NCBI GenBank assembly: GCA_017654735.1
Contig: JADPYG010000088.1
Span: 2,232,001-2,296,000, forward strand
DNA length: 64,000 bases
From: Vishniacozyma victoriae
Lineage: Eukaryota; Basidiomycota; Tremellomycetes; Tremellales; Bulleribasidiaceae
Direction: 5' to 3'
Shown here in pieces: positions 20,655 to 32,522 of this stretch; the first letter of the stretch is position 1, and every line of letters begins with the position of its first letter. The notes under the pieces were generated by a model. That model was not told the DNA's origin, did not search any database, and was given only the letters and a program-made list of their open reading frames with translations. The position numbers and the translations under genes are program-made.

Positions 20655-23600
20655 ATGGTCAAGTCGGATCGACCACTTCAGATCCGTCTGACTGAACCGG
20701 TCATTTTCTTACGTGGCCCTTCGACTGGATTCGATTTCCGTGGTCGTCCACAGGCTGTCCGGGAAGATGCTCCGCCTGCCATGTTGAGGGGATTGTTGAC
20801 TTTGAGGTTGAACAAAGCAACGAGGATTAGAAAGATTGATATTAAGCTAGAAGGGAAAGCTAGGACTGAATGGCCAGAAGGTATGTCGTCCATGCTAGAG
20901 AGAATGTGTAGCTGACAAAGGAGGTATTGGACCAAGACGGTTGGAAACGTTTGAAGAGCATGATATCATTCAAGATTCAACTGTTTTCTATACATACAAA
21001 CGTCAATCGGAATCACGATCTCGATCTCAGCGGAGGGCGGTGTCTGTAGGACCGGGCGTTGGAGCAGAGGAAGATGATGAGGATCTGGAGACCGTTGGAA
21101 TTCCTGCCGAGGGCGAGGCAGATGAAGATTGGACCAGTATTCAAAGAGGAAGGGATAGGATTCCTAGGAGTGCCAGTGCTTTACCTGGTACACATGACGG
21201 ATCAACTTGGCATCGGGAAGGACACTCTCGACGAACGAGCTATGATGCAGAGAGCCCACTAGGTCCTCCTCCCGGACTGGAAGCTCTCGCTATCGCTGAA
21301 AGAGGTCCTTCACCAGCTTATACACCCGAAATCCGCCCCAGTGGATCGAGAAGATCGTCACTCCGACTCAATAGTAATGCAACCAACCCATCTCGTGAAC
21401 CCATCTTGTCACCTATCGCTTCAGCAGCTCCATCTCGCGCAACATCCGATCGAGCCGATAGTACATCGACCGAACGACGATTCACAAAGTCTCCCCAATC
21501 TACCCCATCAGACGAGATTCGACATCTACCAGGCGTATTGGAACATTCCGAATCAGAGCCAGGACCTTCAAGACCTTCGCCCCGACCTATACTTGATGGA
21601 GCGGGGCCGAGTAGTAGGAGGACCAGTACATCGAATGTGAGATTCGATGAAACGCCTCCACCATCGGTACCCGAAGCTGTCGCCGAGTCCGAGACAGACG
21701 AGCAAGATGGACTGGAAGAGATGCATCAGTCGAGACGAGCCGCTTCGATCAGGACGAACCATTCTGCCGAATCTGGATCACATTCCGCCACAAACGGATA
21801 CCACCCATCGGTAGATGCCGTTCAGGCAATCTCGACTGCTTCGACGCCAGCTCCTTCGCGACCCGCCTCGATACATGCAAGGAGCTCTACTGAGGAACCC
21901 CCGGCAAGCCTGTCGTCTGGTCAAGGAAGCGGTAGCAGTGGACCCAACGGCTCGCTTCGATCTAGTACAGCTCCGCGCGATGGACGAGTCAGCGGTCTCG
22001 CATCAGCAGCGAGTAGTACCGTCACATCCCCTTCTCCATCGCACGCCGATCTTCGACAAATCACAAGAGCAGGCCGGTCTTCGCGAAATGGCAGCGCCAC
22101 CACAATCGTTATTATGGAGGACAACGATGCCCCGACCACTAGCGCTGCAGCAGCTGCTCCAGCTCTAGACTTTTACTCCAGTCGAACTAGCGGATCCGTA
22201 CGCCCAGGTCCCTCCCGATTGCCTCCAAAGCGGCGAGAATCAAGTGAAGATCGAGGACGCAAGTTTAGCTTGTCGGCGGCATTGCGGGGTCTGAGCCAGG
22301 ATGTCAAGGACAAAGTCCGACAATCGTCCAAGAGCAGAACTCGAGGCAAATCCAGGACTGATAGCTTTTCCAACGCCCCGCCCCTTCCTCCTGGGGCCAC
22401 AGCACGAGCTACCTCATCAATGAATTCACGTAGTGGATCTGCCGTTCCCTCGCGTAGTGGATCTGCGATTCCTCCTCGATTAGTCGATGATAGTCTACGC
22501 AATGGACGAGCTGTGAGTAGGGAGACTACTCCGCCAGGGGATTTCGTACCCCCTTTCGGAGCTGGTGGGGCTGGGCGAGCGAGGAGCGGATCAAGAGATA
22601 GGACTGCTAGTCCATCATCTCGGAGTCAGAGTAGGGGTCGAGGCAGGAATATGGGCATGAAGGCTTTAACTGGAAAGTTTACGATTGGAGAAGGCGATGA
22701 AGAAGAAGAGGATAATGAGCCTGTCCACCATTGGAAGGAGTTTAGGAAGGGTGAGTTACTCAACCGTGAATGAGCTGATGGCAGGGACATATAATTACCC
22801 AATCTCATTCCAAGTCCCCATCACTGCCCCTCCTACTATCCACGCAGAATTCGGATCAGTCACATACAAGCTCAAGGCTACTGTCGTTCGTGTTGGTGCG
22901 CTCACGCCGAATTTGGTAGAGGAGATTGAAGTTACCATGATTGCCACGCCACAGGAAGATGATTTGGAGGAATCGGAGAATGTCCTTGTCGAGAGGCAAT
23001 GGGAGGAGCAGATGAGGTATCAAATCGCTCTTAGTGGAAAGGCATTCCCTATTGGTGGTACCATGTGAGTTTTTCTCGATACAAGTGTAAGGTCAAGCTG
23101 ATGACCAGACCGATAAGCGTCCGCTTGATGCCATTGATGAAATGCCGAATACATCGTCTGTCTGTCACACTTGAAGGTGGGTCCATATCTCAGCGACAAG
23201 GAGCTAATAGGCAGAGAAAACAGATTACTATGCCCAGAATCGTAAAGTTGCTCGACATGAGCAACCCCGTCGATTCCCTTTACTGTTCATCAAACAGCCC
23301 GACAAGAAGGAACGAATCGAGCCCCTCCTCCCTATCCTATCTGACGACCCGAATGCTGCTAAATCATCCCCACTAGCCGAATTGGCTCGGGTCGCATACC
23401 TCAACAACCCCTCTGAAAGGCCTGAATTCGATTTGGACATGAACGATCGGGAATTGGCAGATGATAATATGCTTGCTGGCTTGATGGATCCACTCGGACC
23501 TTGGCATTTGGAGCAGGCATTGTCTGTTCCCGATTGCGCTTTACGGATTCGATTTACAACCAAGCACGACAAGACGAATATTGCCACTACGCATAATCTC

Positions 23601-24199
23601 AAAGTCACCATTCGGGTGGAGAGGGGTGATGATGTTGCCATGGATTCCAAGGGACGTAGGAAACAATTTGATATCATCATGTGAGTCACATCTGGGCAAG
23701 CGGGACGTGACGAGGAGCTGACAACAGTGAAACGCCAATCAAGATCCTAGATTGCCGAGTCAATACCGCTTGGAACTCTCTACCTACCTATTCTTCTGCC
23801 CATCCAGCCGGCACCCCATCCCCTACAAACGTCTGTTCAATCCACAACAATCCCCGAAAAGCCACTCCCATAGCTCCAAACTCGTCTTCTTCCCAACCTT
23901 ATGTCCCTGGATCCTCGACTCGTCCAACCGATTCTAGAGTATCAGGCTTGGTTCCAATGAGTACAGTCCGAGAACGACAACCAGCTGGGGGAGAGGAAGA
24001 TACATTACTAGAGCGAAATATCGTTTACGATAGACTCATGAGTGGTCAAGAAACGGAAACCGGAGAAGTCCCCCCGACATACGGCGAGGCTGTTGCTCTT
24101 GCTGTTTCGAGGGCTGGGAGGAGCGTATCAAGGGCTAGGGATAGCAGTGTCGTAGAGGTTAATAGTCGGAGTATGAGCCGGGCTGGAGAGCGGGCTTGA
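20655..24199 (+). CDS. Alpha-arrestin (ART-type ubiquitin ligase adaptor) with long disordered insert
   Basis: ART proteins recruit Rsp5-type ubiquitin ligases to plasma-membrane transporters. Exon 1 opens MVKSDRPLQIRLTEPVIFL and continues LRGLLTLRLNKATRIRKIDI and KLEGKARTEWPE, the first strands of an arrestin-N domain. Exon 2 continues with LETFEEHDIIQDSTVFYTY. Then follow some 550 Ser/Arg/Pro-rich residues. The fold resumes at NYPISFQVPITAPPTIHAEF and GSVTYKLKATVVRVGALTP. The arrestin-C part has FPIGGTMPISVRLMPLMKC and ATTHNLKVTIRVERGDDV. Near the C-terminus, GEVPPTYGEAV carries a PPxY motif, the expected docking site for WW domains of Rsp5. Stop TGA is at 24197-24199. The insertion is far longer than in typical yeast ARTs. 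The gene converges on STEEP1. Confidence 0.85.
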
Positions 24200-24451
24200 T
24201 CAACGATCATTTTAGAAGTCTTGTAGCATTTTACAGTGCCTGTGGGCAGCGTGCTTGTTATTACATGCCAATTATAGAGGATATGTGATTGTTGTCATTA
24301 CTCGTTATATTCGTAAGGCTTGCTTCTGTACATTGTCCGCACTCCTGCCCTTCTCCATTCTTCGTCATCCCACGCCCCTCTCTGGCTCCAAGTGTCATTC
24401 CTGATCTCCCCAGCGGTGTAGTCCTTCAACATTCGAGTATAGCTCCTAAGC

Positions 24452-25106
24452 CTAAGCTTTCGAATACGTCGGATCTAGATCCTCCTCCTCGTCATCCACA
24501 GCAGGACGTTCATCCCCCAAGACCTTCTCTTTTTTCTGAACTACCTTCTCCTCTCCATCAAAAGCATCATGCGGTACCCTCCCCTGCCTACTTATTAGCC
24601 AAGTCATGTTTGTCAACGTACATTTCCGACATGGCCCCTTTCAGTATATACAGAAATGGAGATGATCCGACTGGTGCTGGTGATGTCTGGTAGGCTACTG
24701 TCGTATTACATCTTGAGCAATTGAATGGTTGTCTTGGTTCCACTTCATCTCCTCTCCTGGATATTGGCTATACTCTGATTTGAAGTTATGGACGTACTGG
24801 ATTAAACACCTTTGACCTGGCTGTGCACTTAATTTGAATTTCCTAGCTACTTCCCCATTCTTACCGTCCATACTTCTGACTATATATGATCCATCTTGTC
24901 TATTGATTAGCCAATCCGTCTATTTGACGCACGTAGAGAGGAGAGGGGACATACTTGCGACGAGGTAATCGCTCTAGTTTACCTTGAATGACCAAGACGA
25001 AATCGCCACATAGGCAATAGCAGGATCTCAGGACTGCTCTTGATGATTGGAGTGGTTTGGATTGTTCTGATGAAGAGACTACTGCTCTGGAGATTACTTT
25101 GGGCAT
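24452..25106 (-). CDS. STEEP1-like protein (UPF0428/CXorf56 family)
   Basis: Splicing by eye gives MPKVISRAVVSSSEQSKP and then YCLCGDFVLVIQGKLERLPR, the family signature with its CxC pair. QDGSYIVRSMDGKNGEVARK and the second zinc-type pair in FNCSRCNTTVAYQTSPAPVG follow, then SSPFLYILKGAMSEM. A 38-nt intron leads to GRVPHDAFDGEEKVVQKK and an acidic end ...DLDPTYSKA with TAG at 24454-24452. The animal homologue STEEP1 helps the adaptor STING leave the ER and is also found with spliceosomes. What a fungal protein without STING does is unknown; a splicing or ER role is inferred. Only the first exon is obvious by ORF length, so this gene is easy to miss. Confidence 0.85.
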
Positions 25107-25348
25107 TGTGTGTAGATGGGGTTGTAGAGTAGAGTAGAGGGACTAGGACGGGACGAGATTAATCTAATCTTTGGTTCCGCCCCTTCTTACCCAATACTTA
25201 GGGGGTTGCATTGGCATCTTGGCATGTAGTTGATCAGGCAGCGCATAAAGAAGGCTCTATTGCAGTTCAAATTGGTATTATATGCATGTTTGTTTGGTTG
25301 TGCAATGTTCATAAAGCATGGTAAGACCAACCATCGTCTAGCTCATCC

Positions 25349-26124
25349 CTAATCATCATCATGGATGATAATCTCGCTCTGCTGAGCAGCGACGGGAGCA
25401 GCAGGAACCACCTTGGTCTCGACGACCGGAACAGCGGGCCCTTCCTCCTCACTCTCCCCCTCGTGCGCCTGACCAGCGGCAAGTACCCCAGCACCACCAC
25501 CTGCTAATTTCCGTTTTGGTTCTCCTGGTCCACCACCTCCTCCTCCATTTGTCGTTCCCTCGGTATCACCCTTCTTCCCATGTTTCCTCTTTTGTCTCTT
25601 TGCTCGGTTCTTGGCTGTCTTTGCCTCCGCCTCGGCGTCACGGGCTGCTTGTCTCGCCATGAATTCGTTTTGTTCTGCTTCCTACATTCATCAGCTATGT
25701 GCCTGTTAGGTGAGGGTGAGATAGCGCACCGCTCTATCTTTGTAGTCCATTTGCTTCAGACGTTCCGCTTCCCTCCTACGTGAATGCTTGTAGACGTGAA
25801 ACTCGCCGGACCCCGCGGCCGCTGCCGAAGCTTGAACATTCTTGACCATCTCAGGGGGTGGTTTCAATTCCTTGTCCACGTACCCAGTAGGTAGTTGTAC
25901 CTCTTTGGTGGGATTTTGAAGTAATTTCTCTAGCTGTCGGGTTAGCTTGCCCCAGATAGCATCGGAAGGCGGCGACTTACGCGGAAACGCTGTAGATCAT
26001 TTGGGCCCATTCGTCCTCTCTTACTCGGACCTGCTGAGCTTGAGGCATCGTTACTGCGCTCTGGCGATAGTGATCGTTCCAGATGACGTCGTGGGGGTGA
26101 ATGTGATTCTTCTCGGTATGGCAT
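25349..26124 (-). CDS. PRKRIP1-like spliceosome-associated protein (DUF1168)
   Basis: The conserved core is FHVYKHSRRREAERLKQMDY followed by KDRAEQNEFMARQAARDAEA and a Lys/Arg-rich helix (KTAKNRAKRQKRKHGKK). That matches the PRKRIP1 family, whose human member is a long helix bridging U2 snRNP and the catalytic core of the C* spliceosome. PTGYVDKELKPPPEMVKNVQ precedes the core. The C-terminal part is Gly/Glu/Ala-rich and ends in IIIHDDD at 25349. I chose the Met of MPYREESHSPP (26124) because of its position. An in-frame upstream Met at 26163 is an alternative. It is divergent from the Zn2Cys6 regulator. Confidence 0.85.
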
Positions 26125-26334
26125 GGTTGTTGTTATCGATGAAACAGTGACTGGCATATACAACTAACCAACCTTAACTTACTATCACTCTGCTGAATGC
26201 AATACCGTGAGAAAGTAAATCAGATCCAGATCCCTTTTCCGACGGGGGTTCCAGCCCTTTTCCGTTGGAGTATACTAATCAACGGTAATCGTCTGTGCTA
26301 CCATACCCATACACCAAACTCGGAAATATCAACA

Positions 26335-28809
26335 ATGTCAGCACCGGGAGAGTACAGAGCGAAACGAACACACGCAAGACGAAGTTGTGATTTATGTAAA
26401 TTACGAAAAACAAGATGCGAACTACCCGACCTCGATGTTATTGCTGGGCCCGAACCTCAATCACTCGAAAAGTCATGTCATCGATGTCAAGTCCTATCTT
26501 TACCCTGTGTGGTGGATGATACCAAAGGCAAAGCTCGTCGAGATGATGCAGGTCCCAGTCGAGCGGGATCTTCAACTGCGCGCGATAGAGGTTCATCGCC
26601 CAAGCGTCGGAAAACAACTCGGCCATCGAATGGATCTGTTGAAACGAAAACGCTAGCTTCGGTCGTCAACGACTCGCTGGAGCTTATGCACAGTTTCGAT
26701 GAAGAGCTCGATCCATCATTACGGAAACCCAGCGCAGTCAGTACTCCGACTGGATTTGGAGTAATTTCGGGAAGTCAAACTGGAAATTGGCAGATAGAGA
26801 GGGAGAGGAGTATGAAGTATCATGGCAGACCCGCTGAATTGGTTTCTGCCATGTTGACTGTTGCGTACGGGAGGATCAAGACGATACCGCCCAGATCATC
26901 TTTTGCGGCCGATGTGAATTTGGAGTGGTTGATTGATGAACCTATGAGGGCGAAGTTGGAACCGGGATACGTGAAATTGAGGACATATCATCCGCACCTC
27001 GTTCCCCTTAGTAATATGGTATCGGCGACAGACGAAGCCGCCGAATTGAGTCGACCACTTTTACTTTCGGTCTCGGTATACCTTTCGACCCTCGTCCTCG
27101 CTCCATCAGTCGGTCAGCGTTTACGAGAGGTCTTGACGCCATATATCTATTCTCTACGCGATGCGGTCCTTCAGCAACTCCCACAATCATTCACGACATT
27201 ACAAGCCCTCGAGCTCCTTGCTGTACATGCTCCATATGGCGTGCTACCTCTCGACTCGACACGCCTCTCCTCACTCGTCCTCAATAGGGGTATCATCGCA
27301 TCGGCCGTCTCAGTCTCGATGGAAGTAGGTGCCGCTGCAATGATCCTGTCATATTCACGACTCGGAAACCTTCAAACTTGGATGGCTACCGATACTTGGA
27401 CTTATCTATCTTTCTGTGCAGTCGAAGCAGCTTATAAACTCGAAGACGCAATTGCAAGATCACCCGCCAGTCTGGCCGACGCCAGAAACCTCGTGGAAAT
27501 GTTTTACGATCCCGAAGATCTCGAGATTTGGCGGAATGGAGTGGGAATCGTGGATGAAGCGGACTTTGTGGGGAGATTACATGTTTGTGATAAATTGTTG
27601 AGGACGGCCGAGGTTCTGGATTCTCTGAGTCGATCTAGAGCTATATTGGACAATGCTGCCAAAGATATCAATTTTGATGCGACAGAGGCTATGGAGGTGG
27701 AGTTCAAGTATGCGTTTGCTAGGCTTGAGGATCTGGATCGGAAGCACGATGCTATCTATGGTGAGTCATTTCTCTACCAATCCGCCAGCAGATCGCTGAT
27801 CCCAGGCCTACTACTGCACAAAAGCGATATTTCTACAGGTGTCCGAACGTACCGCCATTTCCGCCGTCGATACGAAAATATCAAAGTCCTAGTGGTTGGG
27901 CTGCGATGCCTGATGGCAGTCCAGTTCCTCAATGACCCCGCAACACCCAACCCACGCGTGCAACAATCAATGCTTAGAGCATACAACCCTACCGAATGTA
28001 TGCCACTTCTCGAAGATGGTTCGAAGCCCTACACTCGACTTGTCTGGCAATGGGGTCGAGTACGAGGTGATTTCGCCGATCAAGTCATGGGATCCTCAGC
28101 CGATTTACTGGATGGGATTTTACAAGCTGGTCGATACGCTCTAGCACCCATGATTGAAGTCATGTGCTGTACTGTTGAATCTGCCAAGAACTTATTGGAG
28201 ATGCAAGCATGGAAGATCGCTGTGTACAGGGTCCATCGACCTATATTGCACGAAGCGAGATTCCCACCTTGGATCGAATCGATGAAAGCAGCTTCAACAT
28301 CGATGATCCGCCTAGCTGGATTTACCACAAACACCTCATCGAAAGGGTTCGAACCCATCGCAAATGGATGTGCGAATTTAATAGCGTCAATGGGGAGAAT
28401 AGCAGATGATAGATCAATGATGTTGGATAATCACCCCGATACCGCTTCCGATCATCCAACACCAGCATCTCAGGTCTTGAACGACCACCTTGGCGATTTA
28501 GGTGATGGACGACAATCCCTGGTCTCGCATCACGATTATATGAATACATCCGATAGGTGGATGGCTCCTTCCAATAGTGATGATAATGGTAATATCCACC
28601 CCGATAATACACATAATGCCCATTTCGATCCGAATCATCAAGCAACTACGACCGCGGCAAATGGATACCCAGTAATGATCGATCAGATCTTATCGGAAGC
28701 TTTTGCTTACTCTTATCAACCCCTAGCTCCGGCTGTATCACATCCTAATTCCTCGGGACCAGTATATAATGGGGATCAAATGTGGCCTTCTATGGGCAAT
28801 GGACAATGA
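26335..28809 (+). CDS. Zn2Cys6 fungal transcription factor
   Basis: A nuclear DNA-binding regulator. The product opens MSAPGEYRAKRTHARRSCDL, with the binuclear zinc cluster CDLCKLRKTRC and CHRCQVLSLPC. The loop between Cys3 and Cys4 is 19 residues, longer than usual. A Ser/Arg-rich linker (PSKRRKTTRPSNG-type) follows and then a helical fungal transcription-factor middle region from about residue 150 on (AELVSAMLTVAYGRIKTIPP, LSRPLLLSVSVYLSTLVLAP). The frame reads open to TGA 28807-28809, but 27761-27805 carries consensus splice signals and is a likely 45-nt intron that preserves frame. The His/Asn-rich C-terminus is probably disordered. The ATG at 26335 is chosen because the zinc cluster normally lies at the N-terminus; the frame extends to 26197. 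Target genes are unknown. Confidence 0.88.
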   Translation: MSAPGEYRAKRTHARRSCDLCKLRKTRCELPDLDVIAGPEPQSLEKSCHRCQVLSLPCVVDDTKGKARRDDAGPSRAGSSTARDRGSSPKRRKTTRPSNGSVETKTLASVVNDSLELMHSFDEELDPSLRKPSAVSTPTGFGVISGSQTGNWQIERERSMKYHGRPAELVSAMLTVAYGRIKTIPPRSSFAADVNLEWLIDEPMRAKLEPGYVKLRTYHPHLVPLSNMVSATDEAAELSRPLLLSVSVYLSTLVLAPSVGQRLREVLTPYIYSLRDAVLQQLPQSFTTLQALELLAVHAPYGVLPLDSTRLSSLVLNRGIIASAVSVSMEVGAAAMILSYSRLGNLQTWMATDTWTYLSFCAVEAAYKLEDAIARSPASLADARNLVEMFYDPEDLEIWRNGVGIVDEADFVGRLHVCDKLLRTAEVLDSLSRSRAILDNAAKDINFDATEAMEVEFKYAFARLEDLDRKHDAIYGESFLYQSASRSLIPGLLLHKSDISTGVRTYRHFRRRYENIKVLVVGLRCLMAVQFLNDPATPNPRVQQSMLRAYNPTECMPLLEDGSKPYTRLVWQWGRVRGDFADQVMGSSADLLDGILQAGRYALAPMIEVMCCTVESAKNLLEMQAWKIAVYRVHRPILHEARFPPWIESMKAASTSMIRLAGFTTNTSSKGFEPIANGCANLIASMGRIADDRSMMLDNHPDTASDHPTPASQVLNDHLGDLGDGRQSLVSHHDYMNTSDRWMAPSNSDDNGNIHPDNTHNAHFDPNHQATTTAANGYPVMIDQILSEAFAYSYQPLAPAVSHPNSSGPVYNGDQMWPSMGNGQ

Positions 28810-28953
28810 TTATTAGCCTGACCGTTTCAGAACCCGACATGTAATGAGGAATGTGGCTTTCCATGGGTACAGGAAAATAATCTGTTATAACTTGTATATA
28901 GACAATTGGGACTCAAGACGTATCATAATGCATACAACATATGTTTGGCAATA

Positions 28954-31900
28954 TCAGGCTACAGCGACTGTTCGCCTTGCAGCAAGTTTTAGTCTTGATC
29001 GTAATGAAAGCGGCTTGACCTTTTTGGGGCGTCGTGGCGGCGTATGCAACAGGTCGTGCCCGGTACGTTGGGATGAGTCGTGGTTGCTGACGAAATGAGG
29101 TATAATTATTGTTTGTGATGGTCTCACAGGAGATGAAGGGGGTGGTGTTGGTGGTAGTGGAGGTAAAGTGATTATATTGTTTTGAATTGATGCCGTTGCA
29201 TCCGTTCTTGCTTGTTGTGAGACTTCGAGAGGCGATTCCAATTGTCTAGGACTGGAGATAGGGGATTTCCCAATACCCTCCCCATTATGATTCATCATTC
29301 CATCAAGCCGCCGTCCCCCTCCACTCGCTATTCCAACAGGAGAAGACGTAGGCGGCGTGGGCGGTGACGCCTTGAGTCCAAATTGAAGTACATCAGGGGC
29401 GGATTGCATCCTCCTCCTCTTCGTCGCAGGTGATGGACTGACTGTACTCCCATAATCGGGGATATCGAGGCACGCCTGAGAAGCCGATCTCCATGCTGCT
29501 CTGATTGAATCGTCTTCTGGCGAGAGTGGGGCAATTGGGGTTTTGTACCCTAAAGAATGGTGGGCTGTGGCTATCAAACCGGTTCCTGTTAATGCTATTT
29601 GTCAGCTCATGTTTTGATGGTGGCATACCTTCCGTCCAAATTCTTTCATCTGGCGGGAAAATCTTTTGAAGTCGTGGCCAGCGGAGCTCGTAGTATTGTG
29701 AAAATGGGAGTTTTTGGAATCCAGCTCCCATGATCTCCGCACAGAGGGGCTGTTCGAATAGGACAGAAGGAGGCGAAATGGATTGGGGGAGGTAGTATGT
29801 CCAAGACAAACCAAGGAGTCGCTAATACGTCAGTGAGTGATTTTTTAAGGAGAACGATGGGACGAACTCGTTTGAGAGGATCATCCCTGTCAAAAGGCTT
29901 TGATCGCCATCTCCCCAGCCTGATATTCTCATTATACACTTCCAAATGGTCCCTGTCCATGCCATATGATGCTCTGAACAAGAACTCGAAATGGGGAGTT
30001 TCAATTTTAGCTTTGACTTTATCGCGATTCGTCAATACTCCAATATAAAAGGTGGTAAAGACTGAAGTATCGACTACCAATCAGTGATCCTCACGACAAA
30101 TTTCTGATGGAGCGAACCTCTTAATTCCCTTGCTCTATCTGAATCCCACCCTGCTCCTAGGACTACTAAATCGATACAATCCCCTAGATTTGGGATATAA
30201 TCCTTCTTCAGCTTCACCCAGGGGTAGCGGCGATCTAGATATGTTGATTCGGAGGCTTTCAGGACAAGGCCCTCTGGTAATCAGTTCTGAGGAGGAGAAG
30301 GTGACGTACCTTCTCGAGCGGCGTTGCTGTTTGTGAAGGCTTCTTCTAGTGCCTGACTATCAGCAACGTACACTTCCGGTGAGTGGGCTGACTCACTGTT
30401 CGGGCAATAGCTAGGCTCTTCCATAGTGGTATCTCCACTCTCTCGGCAATATGAGACTACCCATCAGCCACTGTGTCGACGCGTTCACAGGTGAGACCCA
30501 CAAAACCAGGAACGACCTTGATGACTCGCTCAAGACAAAGACGTCTATTCTCGTAGGAAGCATCAAGCAGATTCCTACCATCTAGATGAAGGACATCAAA
30601 AAAGACCAAACATAGATGCCGGTTCCGATTCTTCCATCCTTGGCATTCTTGAGTGGTATCAGGAGTAACGCCAGCTGCGCCTAGGTGCCAGAACTCCTCG
30701 ATACCTGGACCTCGACCCCCTTCGCGGGATGATTCATTGTATGGTACTACCTCTGCTTCGAGAATTATGGAGCGTTGTACCCGCGACTTTGAGGGGTTGG
30801 CGTCTTGCGAACGTGATGCGAGGAGCGGGTGGGCCGGCAGATTCGGGTTGCCGGGGAAATCCAGGGCAGCGTGGATTATACTGCACATCAGCCTGGAATG
30901 TTTGTGGGTACATACGAGTGAGTATTCAGTCGGTCTTGGGTACTATTCCGCTTTGATTTTGAAAAGATCGTCATGTCCGCTTGGCCATCGTCTGAGATTT
31001 TGACGTGTATCTGCATCCTGCTTCTCAGCGGTGTAATGAGTGTAGACATACCTGTATCCATCGTATTTGGTCTCTGCCCATATTGTACGACTGGGTGACC
31101 GAGAGACGGTAAATGCTTTGAGTGCATCGTCGCATGATCTACCTTTCCGACATTTGGGAATCTGATGTCAACAACCTATCTAACACTGAAACGTACCTGG
31201 ACATTGACTCCGACTATCGGACCATGACCTATCCCGACCATCTGACCTTCTTGCATGCTGTCGATAGTATCTTCACACCAGTCCAGATCACCTTTCCCCG
31301 TCGAATACAGCTTTCCCATCCTAGGATCCCAGCACCTCATCGCAGCGTACAATTCCAGCTGAGCAGGTCCGGCATTCGATTTCAGCCGAAGCATAGCGGT
31401 CGGATTCCGAGTACTCAGCCGGGGTAGGGGATTCGACAGCGGCCTCAAGTCACGAAGGATGATTTGGGTGAGGACTGCTAATGCGTAGGGCGATAGGCTT
31501 GACTCTCGGAATAGGCGAGTTAGGAGTGTTGTTTGTGTCAGAGTCGATGGGCCTGGTTGGGAGAGTTGGGAGAATGGTGAGAGTGAAGCCAGCTGATCGA
31601 GGATGGTATCTAGGTCTGATATGGTCAGACTTGACTTTTGGCCTTTTGGTAGCTGCTCGTCAATCCAGGATCCTAGGGAGCAAGTGAGGTGACTAACTCG
31701 AGGCCTCATCATAGTTTCTACCTCCCTACCCAAGCACCCAGTCCCAGCTTCACCCTCATAGACCACTCCATCCCATCTACTCAGCCCTGATAGCCCCAGT
31801 ATCCCTTCAAGCTCTTTAGAAAGCTTAGTCTCTTTCAGGCCATACCTCCTCCTCGAGCCTTCATGTGGGTACAAGAGGCGGAAGAGCTGTTTTCCAAATT

Positions 31901-32095
31901 TGGGAGGAAACGGTCGATGGTGATTCAGCCATGAAGTGAGGATTACTGATGGAGTCAGTGGAGTTGGAAGGCCAGTATCCGGCGAGACAGGTTTCGGGGG
32001 ATGAGAAAGTCGGTATATGAGGTCGGCAAAACTGATATCATTTAGCTGTATTTAGGTGCGATTGGGCGGACTTACGATTCAAAAAGAATGGTCAT
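28954..32095 (-). CDS. Divergent ATP-dependent DNA ligase
   Basis: This seals nicks through an enzyme-AMP intermediate. Start is MTILFESFADLIYRLSHPP (ATG 32095, intron after the Glu-Ser junction). The N-terminal DNA-binding domain includes LLYPHEGSRRRYGLKETKL. Adenylation motif I is WAETKYDGYRMQIHV, with the active-site Lys in KYDGYR. Downstream are SIILEAEVVPYNES, CLVFFDVLHLDGRNLLD, the motif-V LKKDY-type sequence, and an OB-fold piece KAKIETPHFEFLFRASYG. AEIMGAGFQKLPFSQYYEL and RWPRLQKIFPPDERIW match the C-terminal ligase core. A Pro/Ser-rich tail of about 190 residues ends ...LAARRTVAVA at 28954. It is neither an obvious Lig1 nor Lig4 (no BRCT seen, different motif I). A third fungal ligase lineage resembling fission yeast Adl1 is my inference. 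Confidence 0.82.
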
Positions 32096-32522
32096 CTTGG
32101 ATAGCGGCCTGCGCTTATCACTCGGTTTTAGCTATACACATATTGTTGGACAGGTACACAAGAAGAGCCGGACTGGGACAGGGTGATATGATGCACAGGT
32201 GGACTTCATTCACTCATCTCATTTCGCGACGCGTCCAAAAGTCACCGCGGTATATCCGGATTTGACGGAGTAGTATACGATCAGTCTAGAGGGATGCATA
32301 CTCTACATAGCAATCTGAAAGTTGGGCAGAGGTTCCAAGAGATGATGACATCCTGATACACATCGAGTGGGGATCTTTCATGCATGTGATACGAAACTAG
32401 AGTGGTTGTGACCTAAATCTGTCCTCTTTAACCATGATATTTGATTCCGTCGCCTAGATGCCCTCGAGCTTCGAGCAACCCTATGAGAGTACTTCGTTTC
32501 GCATCTGAACTCCGCTACCATC
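32096..32522. promoter_or_regulatory. Divergent promoter of DNA ligase and EMC6
   Basis: This stretch of 427 bp has no supported gene. An ACGCGT element (MCB-like, GACGCGTCC) near 32230-32238 is the best candidate site and is known to drive DNA-replication genes in other fungi. Confidence 0.35.

Noticed and set aside
28341..28356. GGTTCGAACCC resembling a tRNA B box
   Set aside because: It lies in the coding frame of the Zn2Cys6 regulator, with no A box at the right distance and no cloverleaf.
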